A program made the position numbers and the translations under genes. A stretch of DNA of 46,953 nt from Pseudonocardia ammonioxydans (GTDB lineage Bacteria > Actinomycetota > Actinomycetes > Mycobacteriales > Pseudonocardiaceae): positions 1 through 46,953 of the forward strand of contig NZ_FOUY01000045.1 of the NCBI RefSeq assembly GCF_900115005.1, given 5' to 3'. Positions 8,520 through 16,640 of this stretch are shown in pieces. The notes under the pieces were generated by a model. That model ran no database searches. It saw only the letters and a program-made list of their open reading frames with translations, and was not told the origin of the DNA. The first letter of the stretch is position 1; each line of letters opens with the position of its first letter.

Positions 8520-8574
8520 GAGTCTCGCATCTCTCCTAGGGAAGAAGTGGTGGTTGTCGAACCGTGCGAACGGG

Positions 8575-9360
8575 TCAGATCAGCTTCTGGCCGACCAGGT
8601 ACTCGGCGATCTTCGCGCCGCCGTCGCCCTCGTCGGTGACCTTCTCACCGGCCTGCTTCGGCGGCTTCGGCGCCGAGCTCGTCACGCTCACCAGCGCGTT
8701 GGCCAGACCCACCTCGGAGCCGTCGATCCCGGCCCCGGCCAGATCCAGGTTGTTCACCGGCTTCTTCTTCGCCGCCATGATCCCCTTGAACGAGGGGTAC
8801 CGCGGCTCGTTGGACTTCTCACCCACCGACACCACCGCCGGCAGCTCCGCCGACAGGTGCGTCACACCGTCGTCGGTCTCCCGCTTCACCGTCACCGTCG
8901 AACCCGACACCGACAGCTCGTTCGCCCACGTCAACGCCGGCACACCCAGCAGGTCGGCCACCATCGCCGGCACCGCGGCGACCTGACCGTCCGACGCCGA
9001 GTTGCCCGCGATGACCAGGTCCCAGCCCTCGACGGTGCCGATCAGCTTGGTCAGCGCCCGCGCGGTCTGCACCGCACACGAGCCGTGGATCGCCTCGTCC
9101 GAGAGGTGCACCGCCGAGTCCGCGCCCATCGACAGGGCCTTGCGGATCGCGTCCGAGGCCCGGTCCGGGCCCATGCACACCACGACCACCTCGCCGTCAC
9201 CGGCGGCCTCCTTCAACAGGAGAGCCTGCTCCACGGCGCGCTCGTTGATCTCGTCGATGACCGCCTCGGTACCCTCACGGTCGAGGGTGTGGTCGGAGTC
9301 GGACAGCTTCCGCTCCGAGTAGGTGTCGGCCACCTGCTTCACCAGGGTCACGATCTTCAT
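8575..9360 (-). CDS. etfB: Electron transfer flavoprotein beta subunit (EtfB/FixA)
   Basis: A 261-residue partner of EtfA. The ATG at 9360 gives the standard N terminus MKIVTLVKQVADTYSERKL; upstream codons are read-through. The AMP/FAD-contact region VVVCMGPDRASDAIRKALSMGADSAVHL and the recognition-loop segment ELPAVVSVGEKSNEPRYPSFKGIMAAKKKPV are intact. A CTTCGACCTCCTGCC-type purine-rich site (GGAGG in the coding strand) precedes the start. Corresponds to Rv3029c. First gene of the etfBA pair, so its promoter lies in 9361-9756. Confidence 0.97.
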   Translation of the reverse strand: MKIVTLVKQVADTYSERKLSDSDHTLDREGTEAVIDEINERAVEQALLLKEAAGDGEVVVVCMGPDRASDAIRKALSMGADSAVHLSDEAIHGSCAVQTARALTKLIGTVEGWDLVIAGNSASDGQVAAVPAMVADLLGVPALTWANELSVSGSTVTVKRETDDGVTHLSAELPAVVSVGEKSNEPRYPSFKGIMAAKKKPVNNLDLAGAGIDGSEVGLANALVSVTSSAPKPPKQAGEKVTDEGDGGAKIAEYLVGQKLI

Positions 9361-9563
9361 AGGACCTCTTCGACCTCCTGCCGCGGCGGCCTGCGCCCAC
9401 GCGCACACCGCGTCGTCCTCGTTCGCGGGCCGGCTCCCGGTCGTCCGGGCCCGGTCCGCCTCGCGTCACCGTGACGGTGCTGCGCCGCGCGCTCTGCCGA
9501 GCGGGGGTGGGCCGCGGCGTCGCGCCCGTCGTAGCCGCTGACTCTGCCAGCGTCGTGCCCTAA

Positions 9564-9578
9564 TGGCACGCCGTGCCA
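9564..9578. promoter_or_regulatory. Palindrome TGGCACG-C-CGTGCCA in the etfB divergent spacer
   Basis: A perfect 7+1+7 dyad lies in the 396-bp spacer between etfB (minus) and the 93-residue gene (plus), roughly 200 bases from each. It is followed by an AT-richer patch (TGTGACATTCATTGTTACC) that looks like promoter DNA. A repressor or activator site for either direction is possible. I see no other gene in the spacer; the rest is featureless GC-rich DNA. Confidence 0.4.
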
Positions 9579-9756
9579 CGTGTGACATTCATTGTTACCA
9601 GCGAGTAGCACCCTGGTACACGCCGATGCGCGGTGACCGTACTCACCCGCGGCGGCCGTCACGCCCGGCACGCACGACGTCACACCCCGTTCCCGCGGAC
9701 GAGGGCCCGGACTTCGCTACCGTCGACAGCTCACGCACCGGCAGGAAGGAGCCGTC

Positions 9757-10038
9757 GTGCAGGTGACGGGGTTCGACGACCGCCTGGGGACCGGCTACGT
9801 GCTGAGCACGGGCGACCACGCGGGTGAGGACGTGCCGGGCAGCCGGACCGTCGAGTACGGCGGGGTGACGATCCGCGCCACCGAGGGCCTCGCGGTGATG
9901 CTCGAGGACGCACTGGCCCACCGGCCGACCACCCGCCTCGAGTGGGGCGGGCCCGAGGTCCCGCTGACGCTCGACGACACCACCCTGCTGGCCTGGCTGC
10001 AGCAGGACGTCGGCGGCATCGTGACCGTCGCCGAGTAG
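9757..10038 (+). CDS. Conserved-looking hypothetical protein, 93 residues
   Basis: A short acidic protein with alternating strand-like segments (VTGFDDRLGTGYVLSTGD, VEYGGVTIRATEGLAVMLEDALAHRPTTRLEWGG, DDTTLLAWLQQDVGGIVTVAE). The start is GTG at 9757 preceded by an excellent ribosome site (GGAAGGAG), and third-position G/C bias is normal for the window, so I think it is real. No signal peptide, membrane segment or cysteine. It sits 53 bases before the methyltransferase and is probably in the same transcript as the glucan genes. I do not recognise the family. Confidence 0.75.
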   Translation: MQVTGFDDRLGTGYVLSTGDHAGEDVPGSRTVEYGGVTIRATEGLAVMLEDALAHRPTTRLEWGGPEVPLTLDDTTLLAWLQQDVGGIVTVAE

Positions 10039-10091
10039 CACCGCCCGGGCCGGGTGCGGGCCGGGCGGGCACCTCGTGATGGAGTCGGCCC

Positions 10092-10835
10092 GTGACCAGC
10101 AGCCTGCCTCTCACCGGTGAGCGAACCGTCCCGGGCATCGCCCACGAGAACTACTGGTTCCGCCGCCACGAGGTCGTCTACGCCGCGATCGCGGCGAGCT
10201 GTTCCGGCGCGGTAGTGCTCGAGGCCGGGTGCGGCGAGGGCTACGGCGCCGACCTGCTGGCCGGGACCGCGCGCCGCGTGCTGGGGCTGGACTACGACGT
10301 GCCGACGGTCGCGCACATGCGCGACCGCTACCCGAGGGTCGCGGTGGCACGGGCGAACCTGGTGGCACTGCCGGTGCCCGACGCCACCATCGACGTCGTG
10401 GTGTCCCTGCAGGTCATCGAGCACCTGTGGGAGCAGGAACGGTTCCTCGACGAGTGCCGGCGGGTGCTGCGTCCCGGCGGGACGCTGCTGGTCTCGACGC
10501 CGAACCGGATCACGTTCTCGCCGGGCCGCGACACCCCGCTGAACCCGTTCCACACCCGCGAGCTGGACCCGCGCGAGCTGGCCGGGCTGGTGCGCGACGC
10601 CGGGTTCGACGACGTCGTCGTCCGCGGGCTGCACCACGGGCCGCGGCTGCGCGCGCTGGACGACCGGCACGGCGGCCTGATCGAGGCGCAGACCCGCCTG
10701 GCCCTGTCCGGGGAGGTGTGGCCACCGGAGCTGGTCGCGGACGTCGCCGCCGTCCGCAGCTCGGACTTCGAGCTCCACGAGCACGATCTCGACGGCTCGC
10801 TCGACCTGCTCGTCACGGCGGCCCGGCCACAGTGA
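10092..10835 (+). CDS. Class I SAM-dependent methyltransferase (Rv3030-like)
   Basis: A 247-residue Rossmann methyltransferase. Motif I is VVLEAGCGEGYGADLL (about residues 41-56), motif II VLGLDYD, motif IV-V IDVVVSLQVIEHLWEQERFLDECRRVLRPGGTLLVSTPNR. The start is GTG at 10092 with GGAG upstream. Its stop overlaps the start of the GH57 gene as GTGA. In M. tuberculosis the equivalent gene Rv3030 precedes Rv3031 (GH57) and Rv3032 (GT4), and is a candidate methyltransferase for methylglucose lipopolysaccharide; the same role here is inference from order. Confidence 0.9.
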   Translation: MTSSLPLTGERTVPGIAHENYWFRRHEVVYAAIAASCSGAVVLEAGCGEGYGADLLAGTARRVLGLDYDVPTVAHMRDRYPRVAVARANLVALPVPDATIDVVVSLQVIEHLWEQERFLDECRRVLRPGGTLLVSTPNRITFSPGRDTPLNPFHTRELDPRELAGLVRDAGFDDVVVRGLHHGPRLRALDDRHGGLIEAQTRLALSGEVWPPELVADVAAVRSSDFELHEHDLDGSLDLLVTAARPQ

Positions 10836-12406
10836 CTCGGACAGCCACAGTGACAGGGACAGCGACAGGGACACCGAGGGCAACGGCGACGGTCGGGACG
10901 TTCTGCCTGGTCCTGCACTCGCACCTGCCGCTGCTGGCCCGGCACGGGCGCTGGCCGGTCGGCGAGGAGTGGCTCTACCAGTCGTGGGCGCACTCGTACC
11001 TGCCGGTCGTGGCGACCCTGCGCGAGCTGGCCGCCGAGGGTCGCGGCGGGCTCGCCACGCTCGGGCTCACGCCGGTGCTCACCGCCCAGCTCGACGACCC
11101 GTACTGCCTGCGCGGCATGCACGACTGGCTGGGCCAGTGGACGCTGCGGGCGCACTCGGCGGCGACCCGGCTGCCCGAGCTCGCCGCACACGAGCACCGG
11201 GTCTCGACGGCCGCGACCGCGGAGTTCGAGGCGCACTGGCGGCACGGCGGCTCCCCCGCCCTGCGGGCGCTGCGCGACGCCGGCGCGGTCGAGCTGCTCG
11301 GCGGGCCGGCCGCGCACCCGTTCCAGCCGCTGCTGCAGCCACGGGTGCGGGCCTTCTCCCTGCGGGCCGGGCTGGACGACCACGCACTGCGGCTCGGCGC
11401 GCGGCCGGCCGGGATCTGGGCGCCGGAGTGCGGCTACGCACCCGGGATGGAGCACGACTACGCCGACGCGGGCGTGCAGCGTTTCCTCGTCGACGGTCCG
11501 GCGCTGCGCGGCGACACCGCCCTCGCCCGGCCGGTCGGGGACTCCGGCGTGCTCTGCGTCGGCCGCGACCTGGACATCACCTACCGGGTCTGGTCGCCGC
11601 GCAAGGGCTACCCCGGCTCCGCCGAGTACCGCGACTTCCACCACTGGGACCACCCGTCGGGCCTCAAGCCGGCGCGGGTCACCGGGCGCCGGGTCCCGCC
11701 CGAGCGGAAGAAGCCCTACGACCCGGCCCTCGCACAGGAGGCCGTGCAGCGCGACGCGCGGGACTTCGTCGACACCGTCGTCGCCCGGCTGCGATCGCTG
11801 CGGGAGTCCACCGGCCGGCCCGCCCTGACCGTGGCCGCGTTCGACACCGAGCTGTTCGGGCACTGGTGGCACGAGGGCCCGCAGTGGCTCGCGGCCGTGC
11901 TGCGGCTGCTGCCCGAGGCGGGGGTCGCGGTGCGCACGCTCGGCGGCGCGGTCGACGACGGCCTGGTCGGTGAGCCGGTGACGCTGCCGGAGTCCTCCTG
12001 GGGCTCCGGGAAGGACTGGCGGGTCTGGGCGGGCCCGCAGGTCGCCGACTTCGTGTCCCGCAACGACGACGTGCAGCGCGACCTGTTGTCCGCTGTGGAC
12101 GCGGTCCCGGCCGTGGCGGGGCCGTCGCTGCGCCCGGACGTCCGGGACCCGCTCGCGGACCTGCTCGCCGACCAGGCGTTGCACGCGCTGTCGAGCGACT
12201 GGGCGTTCATGGTCAGCAAGGACTCCGCCGCCGACTACGCCCGCTCCCGCGCCGCCGTGCACGCCGGCCGGGTCGCGGAGCTCTCCGGGCTGCTGCGCGC
12301 GGGGCGCCGGCGGGCCGCGCGGCGCCGGGTCGCGTACTGGACGGACGCGCCCGTCCCGGCCTTCGGGCACCTCGACGCCCGGGCCCTCGCGACTACCCGG
12401 CGGTAA
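10832..12406 (+). CDS. GH57 family 1,4-alpha-glucan enzyme (branching-type, Rv3031-like)
   Basis: A 524-residue glycoside hydrolase family 57 protein, the same length as Rv3031. Region 1 is LHSHLPLL near residue 29; the catalytic nucleophile is the Glu of IWAPECGYAPG near residue 199; the acid/base Asp is in AFDTELFGHWWHEG near residue 338; the C-terminal helical domain ends around WAFMVSKDSAADYA. GH57 members of this type make alpha-1,6 branches in alpha-glucans. The GTG start at 10832 overlaps the methyltransferase stop (GTGA); the first 20 or so residues are a Thr/Ala/Gly stretch from a short ACAGTGACAGGGACAG-like repeat and may not be part of the fold, so a later start is possible. Confidence 0.9.
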   Translation: MTRTATVTGTATGTPRATATVGTFCLVLHSHLPLLARHGRWPVGEEWLYQSWAHSYLPVVATLRELAAEGRGGLATLGLTPVLTAQLDDPYCLRGMHDWLGQWTLRAHSAATRLPELAAHEHRVSTAATAEFEAHWRHGGSPALRALRDAGAVELLGGPAAHPFQPLLQPRVRAFSLRAGLDDHALRLGARPAGIWAPECGYAPGMEHDYADAGVQRFLVDGPALRGDTALARPVGDSGVLCVGRDLDITYRVWSPRKGYPGSAEYRDFHHWDHPSGLKPARVTGRRVPPERKKPYDPALAQEAVQRDARDFVDTVVARLRSLRESTGRPALTVAAFDTELFGHWWHEGPQWLAAVLRLLPEAGVAVRTLGGAVDDGLVGEPVTLPESSWGSGKDWRVWAGPQVADFVSRNDDVQRDLLSAVDAVPAVAGPSLRPDVRDPLADLLADQALHALSSDWAFMVSKDSAADYARSRAAVHAGRVAELSGLLRAGRRRAARRRVAYWTDAPVPAFGHLDARALATTRR

Positions 12407-12437
12407 TCACCGGCGCGGCGTTTGCCAGGATCGGGCG

Positions 12438-13685
12438 ATGCGGGTGCTGATGGTCAGCTGGGAGTTCCCGCCGGTCGTCGTCGGCGGGCTGGGCCGGCAC
12501 GTGCACGCCCTGGCCCGCGAACTGGTCGTGGCCGGGCACGAGGTCGTCGTCCTGTCCCGGGCGCCTGCCGGCACGGACGCCGGCACCCACCCGACCGTCG
12601 AGGAGCGCGTCGACGGCGTGCGGGTGCTGCGCGTCGCGGAGGACCCGCCGCACCTGGAGTTCGGTACCGACCTCGTGCCGTGGACGCTCGGCATGGGACA
12701 CGGCCTGCTGCGGTACGCGCTGACCTCGCTGCTGCCCGGCTGGCGTCCCGACGTCGTCCACGCCCACGACTGGCTGGTCGCGCACCCGGCGGTCGCGCTG
12801 GCCGACGTCCTCGGTGTCCCGCTGGTCGCCACGCTGCACGCGACCGAGGCCGGCCGGCACTCGGGCTGGCTGCCCGGGCCGATGAACCGGCAGGTGCACT
12901 CCACCGAGTGGTGGCTGGCCCAGCGGGCGGACCAGGTGATCACCTGCTCGTCCGCGATGCGGGCCGAGGTGGCGACGCTCTACGACCTCGACCCCGGCGC
13001 CGTCCACGTGGTGCACAACGGGATCGATCCGGGCCGGTGGCGGGTGCGCACGACGCCCGCACCGGCGCCCGCGGGAGCCGGGCCCCGGCTGGTCTACTTC
13101 GGACGGCTGGAGTACGAGAAGGGCGTCCAGGACCTGATCGCGGCGCTGCCCCGGATCCGGCGCAGGCACCGCGGAACCCGGCTGCTCGTGGCCGGGAGCG
13201 GGACGCAGCAGGAGATGCTGCAGGCCCGCGTCACCGAGCACCGGGTCAAGCGCTCGGTCGACTTCCTCGGGCACCTGCCCGACACCGAGCTGACAGCCCT
13301 GCTCCGCGGCGCCGACGCGGTCGTGCTGCCGAGCCGGTACGAGCCGTTCGGGATCGTCGCGCTGGAGGCCGCGGCCGTCGGCGCGACGCTGGTGGCGTCG
13401 ACGGCCGGGGGGCTCGGGGAGCTGGTGCGCGACGGCGAGACCGGGCTCGGCTTCGCCCCGGGCGACGTGAGCGGTCTCGCCGACGCCGTCGACCGGGCGC
13501 TGTCCGACCCGCCCGCCGCACGGCGGCGGGCCCGGGCGGCCCGGGCCCGGCTGCGCACCGACTTCGCCTGGCCGACGATCGCTGAGCAGACCGCACAGAT
13601 CTACCGCGACGCCCGCGCCCGGGGCCCGCAGGACCTGGTGCGGCCGAAGATCCCCACCGGGAACCTGTTCGACCGCGCGCCCTGA
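12438..13685 (+). CDS. GT4 family alpha-glucosyltransferase (Rv3032/glycogen-synthase-like)
   Basis: A 415-residue GT-B glycosyltransferase; Rv3032 is 414. The N-terminal domain opens with MRVLMVSWEFPPVVVGGLGRHVHALA, the glucan-synthase signature for donor/acceptor binding. The hinge is followed by LVYFGRLEYEKGVQDLIAAL and the donor-binding EX7E motif in SRYEPFGIVALEAAAVG near residue 300. Expected reaction: alpha-1,4-glucosyl transfer from a nucleotide sugar onto a growing glucan; Rv3032 acts in methylglucose lipopolysaccharide and glycogen formation. It follows the GH57 gene by 31 bases in one operon. Catalytic role is strong; the particular polymer is inference. Confidence 0.92.
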   Translation: MRVLMVSWEFPPVVVGGLGRHVHALARELVVAGHEVVVLSRAPAGTDAGTHPTVEERVDGVRVLRVAEDPPHLEFGTDLVPWTLGMGHGLLRYALTSLLPGWRPDVVHAHDWLVAHPAVALADVLGVPLVATLHATEAGRHSGWLPGPMNRQVHSTEWWLAQRADQVITCSSAMRAEVATLYDLDPGAVHVVHNGIDPGRWRVRTTPAPAPAGAGPRLVYFGRLEYEKGVQDLIAALPRIRRRHRGTRLLVAGSGTQQEMLQARVTEHRVKRSVDFLGHLPDTELTALLRGADAVVLPSRYEPFGIVALEAAAVGATLVASTAGGLGELVRDGETGLGFAPGDVSGLADAVDRALSDPPAARRRARAARARLRTDFAWPTIAEQTAQIYRDARARGPQDLVRPKIPTGNLFDRAP

Positions 13686-13735
13686 CGCCCACGCCCTGAC
13701 TCCACGCCCAGGCCCGGGGCCGACCGCGCGCCCCG

Positions 13736-13795
13736 AGGGGCACCCTCGTAGCGCCAGGTGCCCCGAGGGTGCCCCCGGGAGCACTCGGGCGCGGC
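13736..13795. repeat. 60-bp hairpin repeat, copy 1 (also candidate bidirectional terminator)
   Basis: Contains a perfect 12-bp stem, GGGGCACCCTCG (13737-13748) with CGAGGGTGCCCC (13764-13775), and a 15-base loop. It lies 50 bases after the GT4 stop in the convergent spacer before the acyltransferase stop. It matches copy 2 at 56 of 60 positions. Confidence 0.85.
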
Positions 13796-13842
13796 ACGGC
13801 ACACGCGCACCGGAGACGGGCCCGGCCCCCACCGACGCCGCC

Positions 13843-13902
13843 AGGGGCACCCCCGTAGCGCCCTGCGCCCCGAGGGTGCCCCCGGGAGCACTCGGGCGCG
13901 GC
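13843..13902. repeat. 60-bp hairpin repeat, copy 2
   Basis: Same orientation as copy 1, 107 bases further on. The stem is 13844-13855 with 13871-13882 and has one mismatch; the loop is again 15 bases. Differences from copy 1 are mostly in the loop, so the fold is conserved better than the loop sequence. Likely a terminator or a dispersed REP-like element. Confidence 0.85.
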
Positions 13903-13963
13903 CCGGCTGCGCAGCAGCGTGCGCGGGCGGCGGGGCGGCGAGGCGGCGCCCCGGCCGGGAGCG

Positions 13964-14671
13964 TCAGGCGCGGTCCAGGCGCGCCTGCAGGGCCCGGTCG
14001 GCCTTGCGGGCCATGTCGGCGACGGCGGCGCGCTCGGCGGCGGCGGCCTCGTAGTCCGCGCGCCGGTCCCGCACCACCCGGGCCGGCGTCCCGACGGCGA
14101 TCGCGTCGTCGGGGATGTCCCCGCGGGCCACGGCGTGGGCGCCGAGGACCACACCGGAGCCGATCCGGGTGCCGCGCAGCACCGACGTCTTCACCCCGAG
14201 CCAGCAGCCCTCGCCGATCCGCACCGGGGATTTCACGATGCCCTGGTCCTTGATCGGCCGGTGCACGTCCTCGGTCCGGTGGTCGAAGTCGGTGACGTAG
14301 ACCCAGTCCGCGACCAGCGTCGACCCGCCCACCTCGACGTCGAGGTAGCAGTTGAGCGTGTTGTTCCGGCCGAAGACGACCTTGTCGCCGATCCGCATCG
14401 AGCCCTCGTGGCAGCGCAGTGCCGTCCCGTCACCGATGTGCACCCAGCGGCCGATCTCGAGGCGGCCGAAGCCCGGGCGCGCCTCGATCGTGACGTTCTT
14501 GCCGAGGAAGACCATGCCGCGCAGCACCACGTGCGGGTACCGCAGGCGCAGCACCAGCAGCCGCCAGTAGCGCAGCAGGTACCAGGGGGTGAACGCCCGG
14601 TTCCGCAGGATCCAGCGCAGCGTGGCCGGCGTGCACAGCCGGGCCTGCTCCGGGTCGGACGGCGCTCTCAC
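13964..14671 (-). CDS. Left-handed beta-helix (hexapeptide) acyltransferase, Rv3034c-like
   Basis: A 235-residue acyltransferase. Hexapeptide repeats run from about residue 70 to 185 (VFLGKNVTIEARPGFGRLEIGRWVHIGDGTAL, SMRIGDKVVFGRNNTLNCYLDVEVGG, VRIGEGCWLGVKTSVLRGTRIGSGVVLGAHAVARGDIPDDAIAVGTPARVVRD), the fold of maltose/galactoside O-acetyltransferases. It converges on the GT4 gene, as Rv3034c does on Rv3032 in M. tuberculosis, so acylation of the methylglucan is a reasonable guess. The start is GTG at 14671 with a TAGGCT -10 element (14679-14684, minus strand) seven bases before it, suggesting a leaderless message. The C-terminal 45 residues are a charged helix. Confidence 0.88.
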   Translation of the reverse strand: MRAPSDPEQARLCTPATLRWILRNRAFTPWYLLRYWRLLVLRLRYPHVVLRGMVFLGKNVTIEARPGFGRLEIGRWVHIGDGTALRCHEGSMRIGDKVVFGRNNTLNCYLDVEVGGSTLVADWVYVTDFDHRTEDVHRPIKDQGIVKSPVRIGEGCWLGVKTSVLRGTRIGSGVVLGAHAVARGDIPDDAIAVGTPARVVRDRRADYEAAAAERAAVADMARKADRALQARLDRA

Positions 14672-14792
14672 GGCACCGAGCCTAGGCGTGTGCCCGCGGC
14701 ATCCCGCGGGTACCTCCGTGCCACCGGCCGACGAACAGCCAGCTGCTCGACCGGCCGGCTGCCCGACCGACCGACCCCGGGAGAGCACCATC

Positions 14793-14996
14793 GTGACCGA
14801 ACCCCGCGAGCCCGACGGCGGTGTCGACGTCGGCACCGACGAGCTGACCTCCGGCGGCGCAGGCACCGTGCGCGACGACCGCGACCACGCAGGCAACCCG
14901 CGCCCGGCCGGGTCCACCGACGACTCCGGCGCGACCACGGCCGCCGCCCGCGAGCTCGACGCCGAGGACGACGACGAGCCCACCCGCAGCGAATAG
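14793..14996 (+). CDS. Small acidic, probably disordered hypothetical protein (67 residues)
   Basis: VTEPREPDGGVDVGTDELTS onward, ending in the acidic tail ELDAEDDDEPTRSE. It is rich in Asp, Glu, Gly and Thr with no hydrophobic core. GTG start with GGGAGAG ten bases upstream. Its TAG stop is embedded in a TAGGCT sequence that may be the promoter of the nucleoside hydrolase. No recognised family; it could be a spurious frame, but codon bias and ribosome site favour a gene. Confidence 0.5.
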   Translation: MTEPREPDGGVDVGTDELTSGGAGTVRDDRDHAGNPRPAGSTDDSGATTAAARELDAEDDDEPTRSE

Positions 14997-15005
14997 GCTG
15001 CGGGC

Positions 15006-15968
15006 GTGCGCCCCCGCCCGTTGATCATCGACACCGACCCGGGCGTGGACGACGCCGTCGCGCTCGTCCTGGCGCTGCGCAGCCCCGAGGTCGACGTCCG
15101 GGCGGTGGTCGCGGCGTTCGGCAACGTCGCGCTGGAGCGCACGCTGGACAACGCCGGACGGGTGCTGGCCCTGACCGGGCGCACCGACGTCCCGCTCGGG
15201 ACCGGCGCCGACCGCCCGCTGGTGCACCGGCGCGAACAGCGGGCCGGGCACGTGCACGGCGTCGACGGCCTCGGCGGGCGCGCCGCGCAGCTGCCGGACC
15301 CGGTGACCCCGCTGCCCGGCTCCGGGATCGCGCTGATGGCCCGGGTGCTCGAGGAGGCCGACGAGCCGGTCACGATCGCCTCGATCGGCCCGCTCACCGA
15401 CACCGCGCTGCTGCTGGCGACCCACCCCGGCCTGGCCGAGCGGATCGAGCGGATCGTCGTGATGGGCGGCGCGATCGGCGGCGGCAACATCACCGGCGCC
15501 GCCGAGTTCAACGTGCACGCCGACCCGGAGGCCGCGCACCGCGTCCTCACCCAGGACCGGGTCCCGGTCGCGCTCGTCCCGCTCGAGACGACGCTGGGCT
15601 GCGCCGCGGGGCCCGAGTGGATCGCGGAGCTGGCCGGCGCGGACCCGGTGGGCGCCGAGCTGGCGGCGATGATCGCGCCGTACCACGGCTACTACCGGGG
15701 CCGGTACGGCCGCGACGCCGTCGCGCTGCACGACGCGACCGCGCTGCTGGAGTGCGTCGCGCCCGGTTCGCTGGCCGCGACCCCGGTCCCGCTGGTCGTG
15801 GACACCGGGTTCGGCCCGGCCCGCGGCGCGACCATCCCGTACCGGGTGCCCGAGGCGCCGTCCCCGGCCGTCGACGTGCTCTCCGCACCGGACGTCCCGG
15901 CCGTGCTGGACGCGGTACTGGCCCGCCTGTCCGGGCGTCCTCAGGCCAGCCCGTGCTCGATCGCGTAG
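15006..15968 (+). CDS. Inosine-uridine preferring nucleoside hydrolase family protein
   Basis: A 320-residue member of the nucleoside hydrolase family, which cleaves the N-glycosidic bond of ribonucleosides for base salvage. The Ca2+/ribose-binding signature DTDPGVDDA is at residues 8-16, and IVVMGGAIGGGNITGAAEFNVHADPEAAHRVL near residue 155 is the second conserved block. The start is GTG at 15006, six bases after a TAGGCT -10 element, so it may be leaderless. It converges on the LuxR-type regulator and overlaps its 3' end by 28 bases. Confidence 0.93.
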   Translation: MRPRPLIIDTDPGVDDAVALVLALRSPEVDVRAVVAAFGNVALERTLDNAGRVLALTGRTDVPLGTGADRPLVHRREQRAGHVHGVDGLGGRAAQLPDPVTPLPGSGIALMARVLEEADEPVTIASIGPLTDTALLLATHPGLAERIERIVVMGGAIGGGNITGAAEFNVHADPEAAHRVLTQDRVPVALVPLETTLGCAAGPEWIAELAGADPVGAELAAMIAPYHGYYRGRYGRDAVALHDATALLECVAPGSLAATPVPLVVDTGFGPARGATIPYRVPEAPSPAVDVLSAPDVPAVLDAVLARLSGRPQASPCSIA

Positions 15969-16558
15969 CGCACGAGCGCACCCCGCCCGGGCACGTCGAA
16001 CTTGCGCAGCAGCCGCTGCACGTGGTTCTCCACGGTGCGCGGCGAGAGCACCAGCCGGGCCGCGACCTGCTTGGCGGTCAGGCCCTCGACGACCAGCCGC
16101 AGCACCTCGGACTCGCGCGGGCTGAGCTCGGGCACCGCCGCCGCGGACTGCACCACCGACTCCAGCACGACCGCGGCCAGCCCGGGTGAGAACGCCGGGC
16201 GTCCCGCGGCCGCGGCCGCGGCGAGGTCCGCCAGCTCGGCCGGGTCCACGGTCGTCGCGACGCCGGTGGCTCCGGCCCGGACGGCGTCGAGCACCAGGAC
16301 GTGGTCGGCGCCCGGGGCCGCCACGGCGAGGACCGGGAGGTCCGGCGCGCGGGTCAGCAGCGCCTCGATCGCGGCCGGTCCCGCGTCGCGGGGTCCGGTG
16401 AGGTCGACCAGCACCAGCGCCGGTGCCAGCCGGACGACGGCCGCGGCGACCGCGTCGGGCGCGCCGAGCGGTATCCGGCCGAGGACCCGCGCCCCGGACG
16501 GGGCGATCGTCTCCCCCACCACCACGACGCCGGCCCGGCCACGATCGTCCTCGCGCAC
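15941..16558 (-). CDS. LuxR/NarL-type regulator with degenerate receiver domain
   Basis: About 205 residues: an alpha/beta receiver-like domain, then a LuxR helix-turn-helix (LSPRESEVLRLVVEGLTAKQVAARLVLSPRTVENHVQRLLRKFDVPGRGALVRYAIEHGLA). The receiver keeps an Asp in LVDLTG but lacks the N-terminal acidic pair (VVVVGETIAP where the paralogue has VMVVDDHPIW) and the conserved Lys (GVATTVD instead of GYLVKSA). It is probably not phosphorylated in the usual way. The output domain is closely similar to that of the response regulator about 0.8 kb upstream, with only a DedA gene between. I chose GTG at 16558 for its GGGGGA ribosome site; ATG at 16609 is an alternative. Confidence 0.8.
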   Translation of the reverse strand: MREDDRGRAGVVVVGETIAPSGARVLGRIPLGAPDAVAAAVVRLAPALVLVDLTGPRDAGPAAIEALLTRAPDLPVLAVAAPGADHVLVLDAVRAGATGVATTVDPAELADLAAAAAAGRPAFSPGLAAVVLESVVQSAAAVPELSPRESEVLRLVVEGLTAKQVAARLVLSPRTVENHVQRLLRKFDVPGRGALVRYAIEHGLA

Positions 16559-16640
16559 GTCCCGGTTCCCCCGTCCCCCGATCCACCCGGACGGGTTCAG
16601 CTTTGCCATCCCGCCGGGCGATGGCAAGGCCGGCGGACCG

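Noticed and set aside
10328..12370. Minus-strand open frame of about 680 codons opposite the GH57 gene
   Set aside because: No recognisable domain and fully antisense to GH57 catalytic motifs; a GC-rich shadow.
13964..14671. Specific assignment as a succinyltransferase of methylglucan
   Set aside because: The fold shows acyl transfer, but nothing in the sequence identifies the acyl group; left as acyltransferase.
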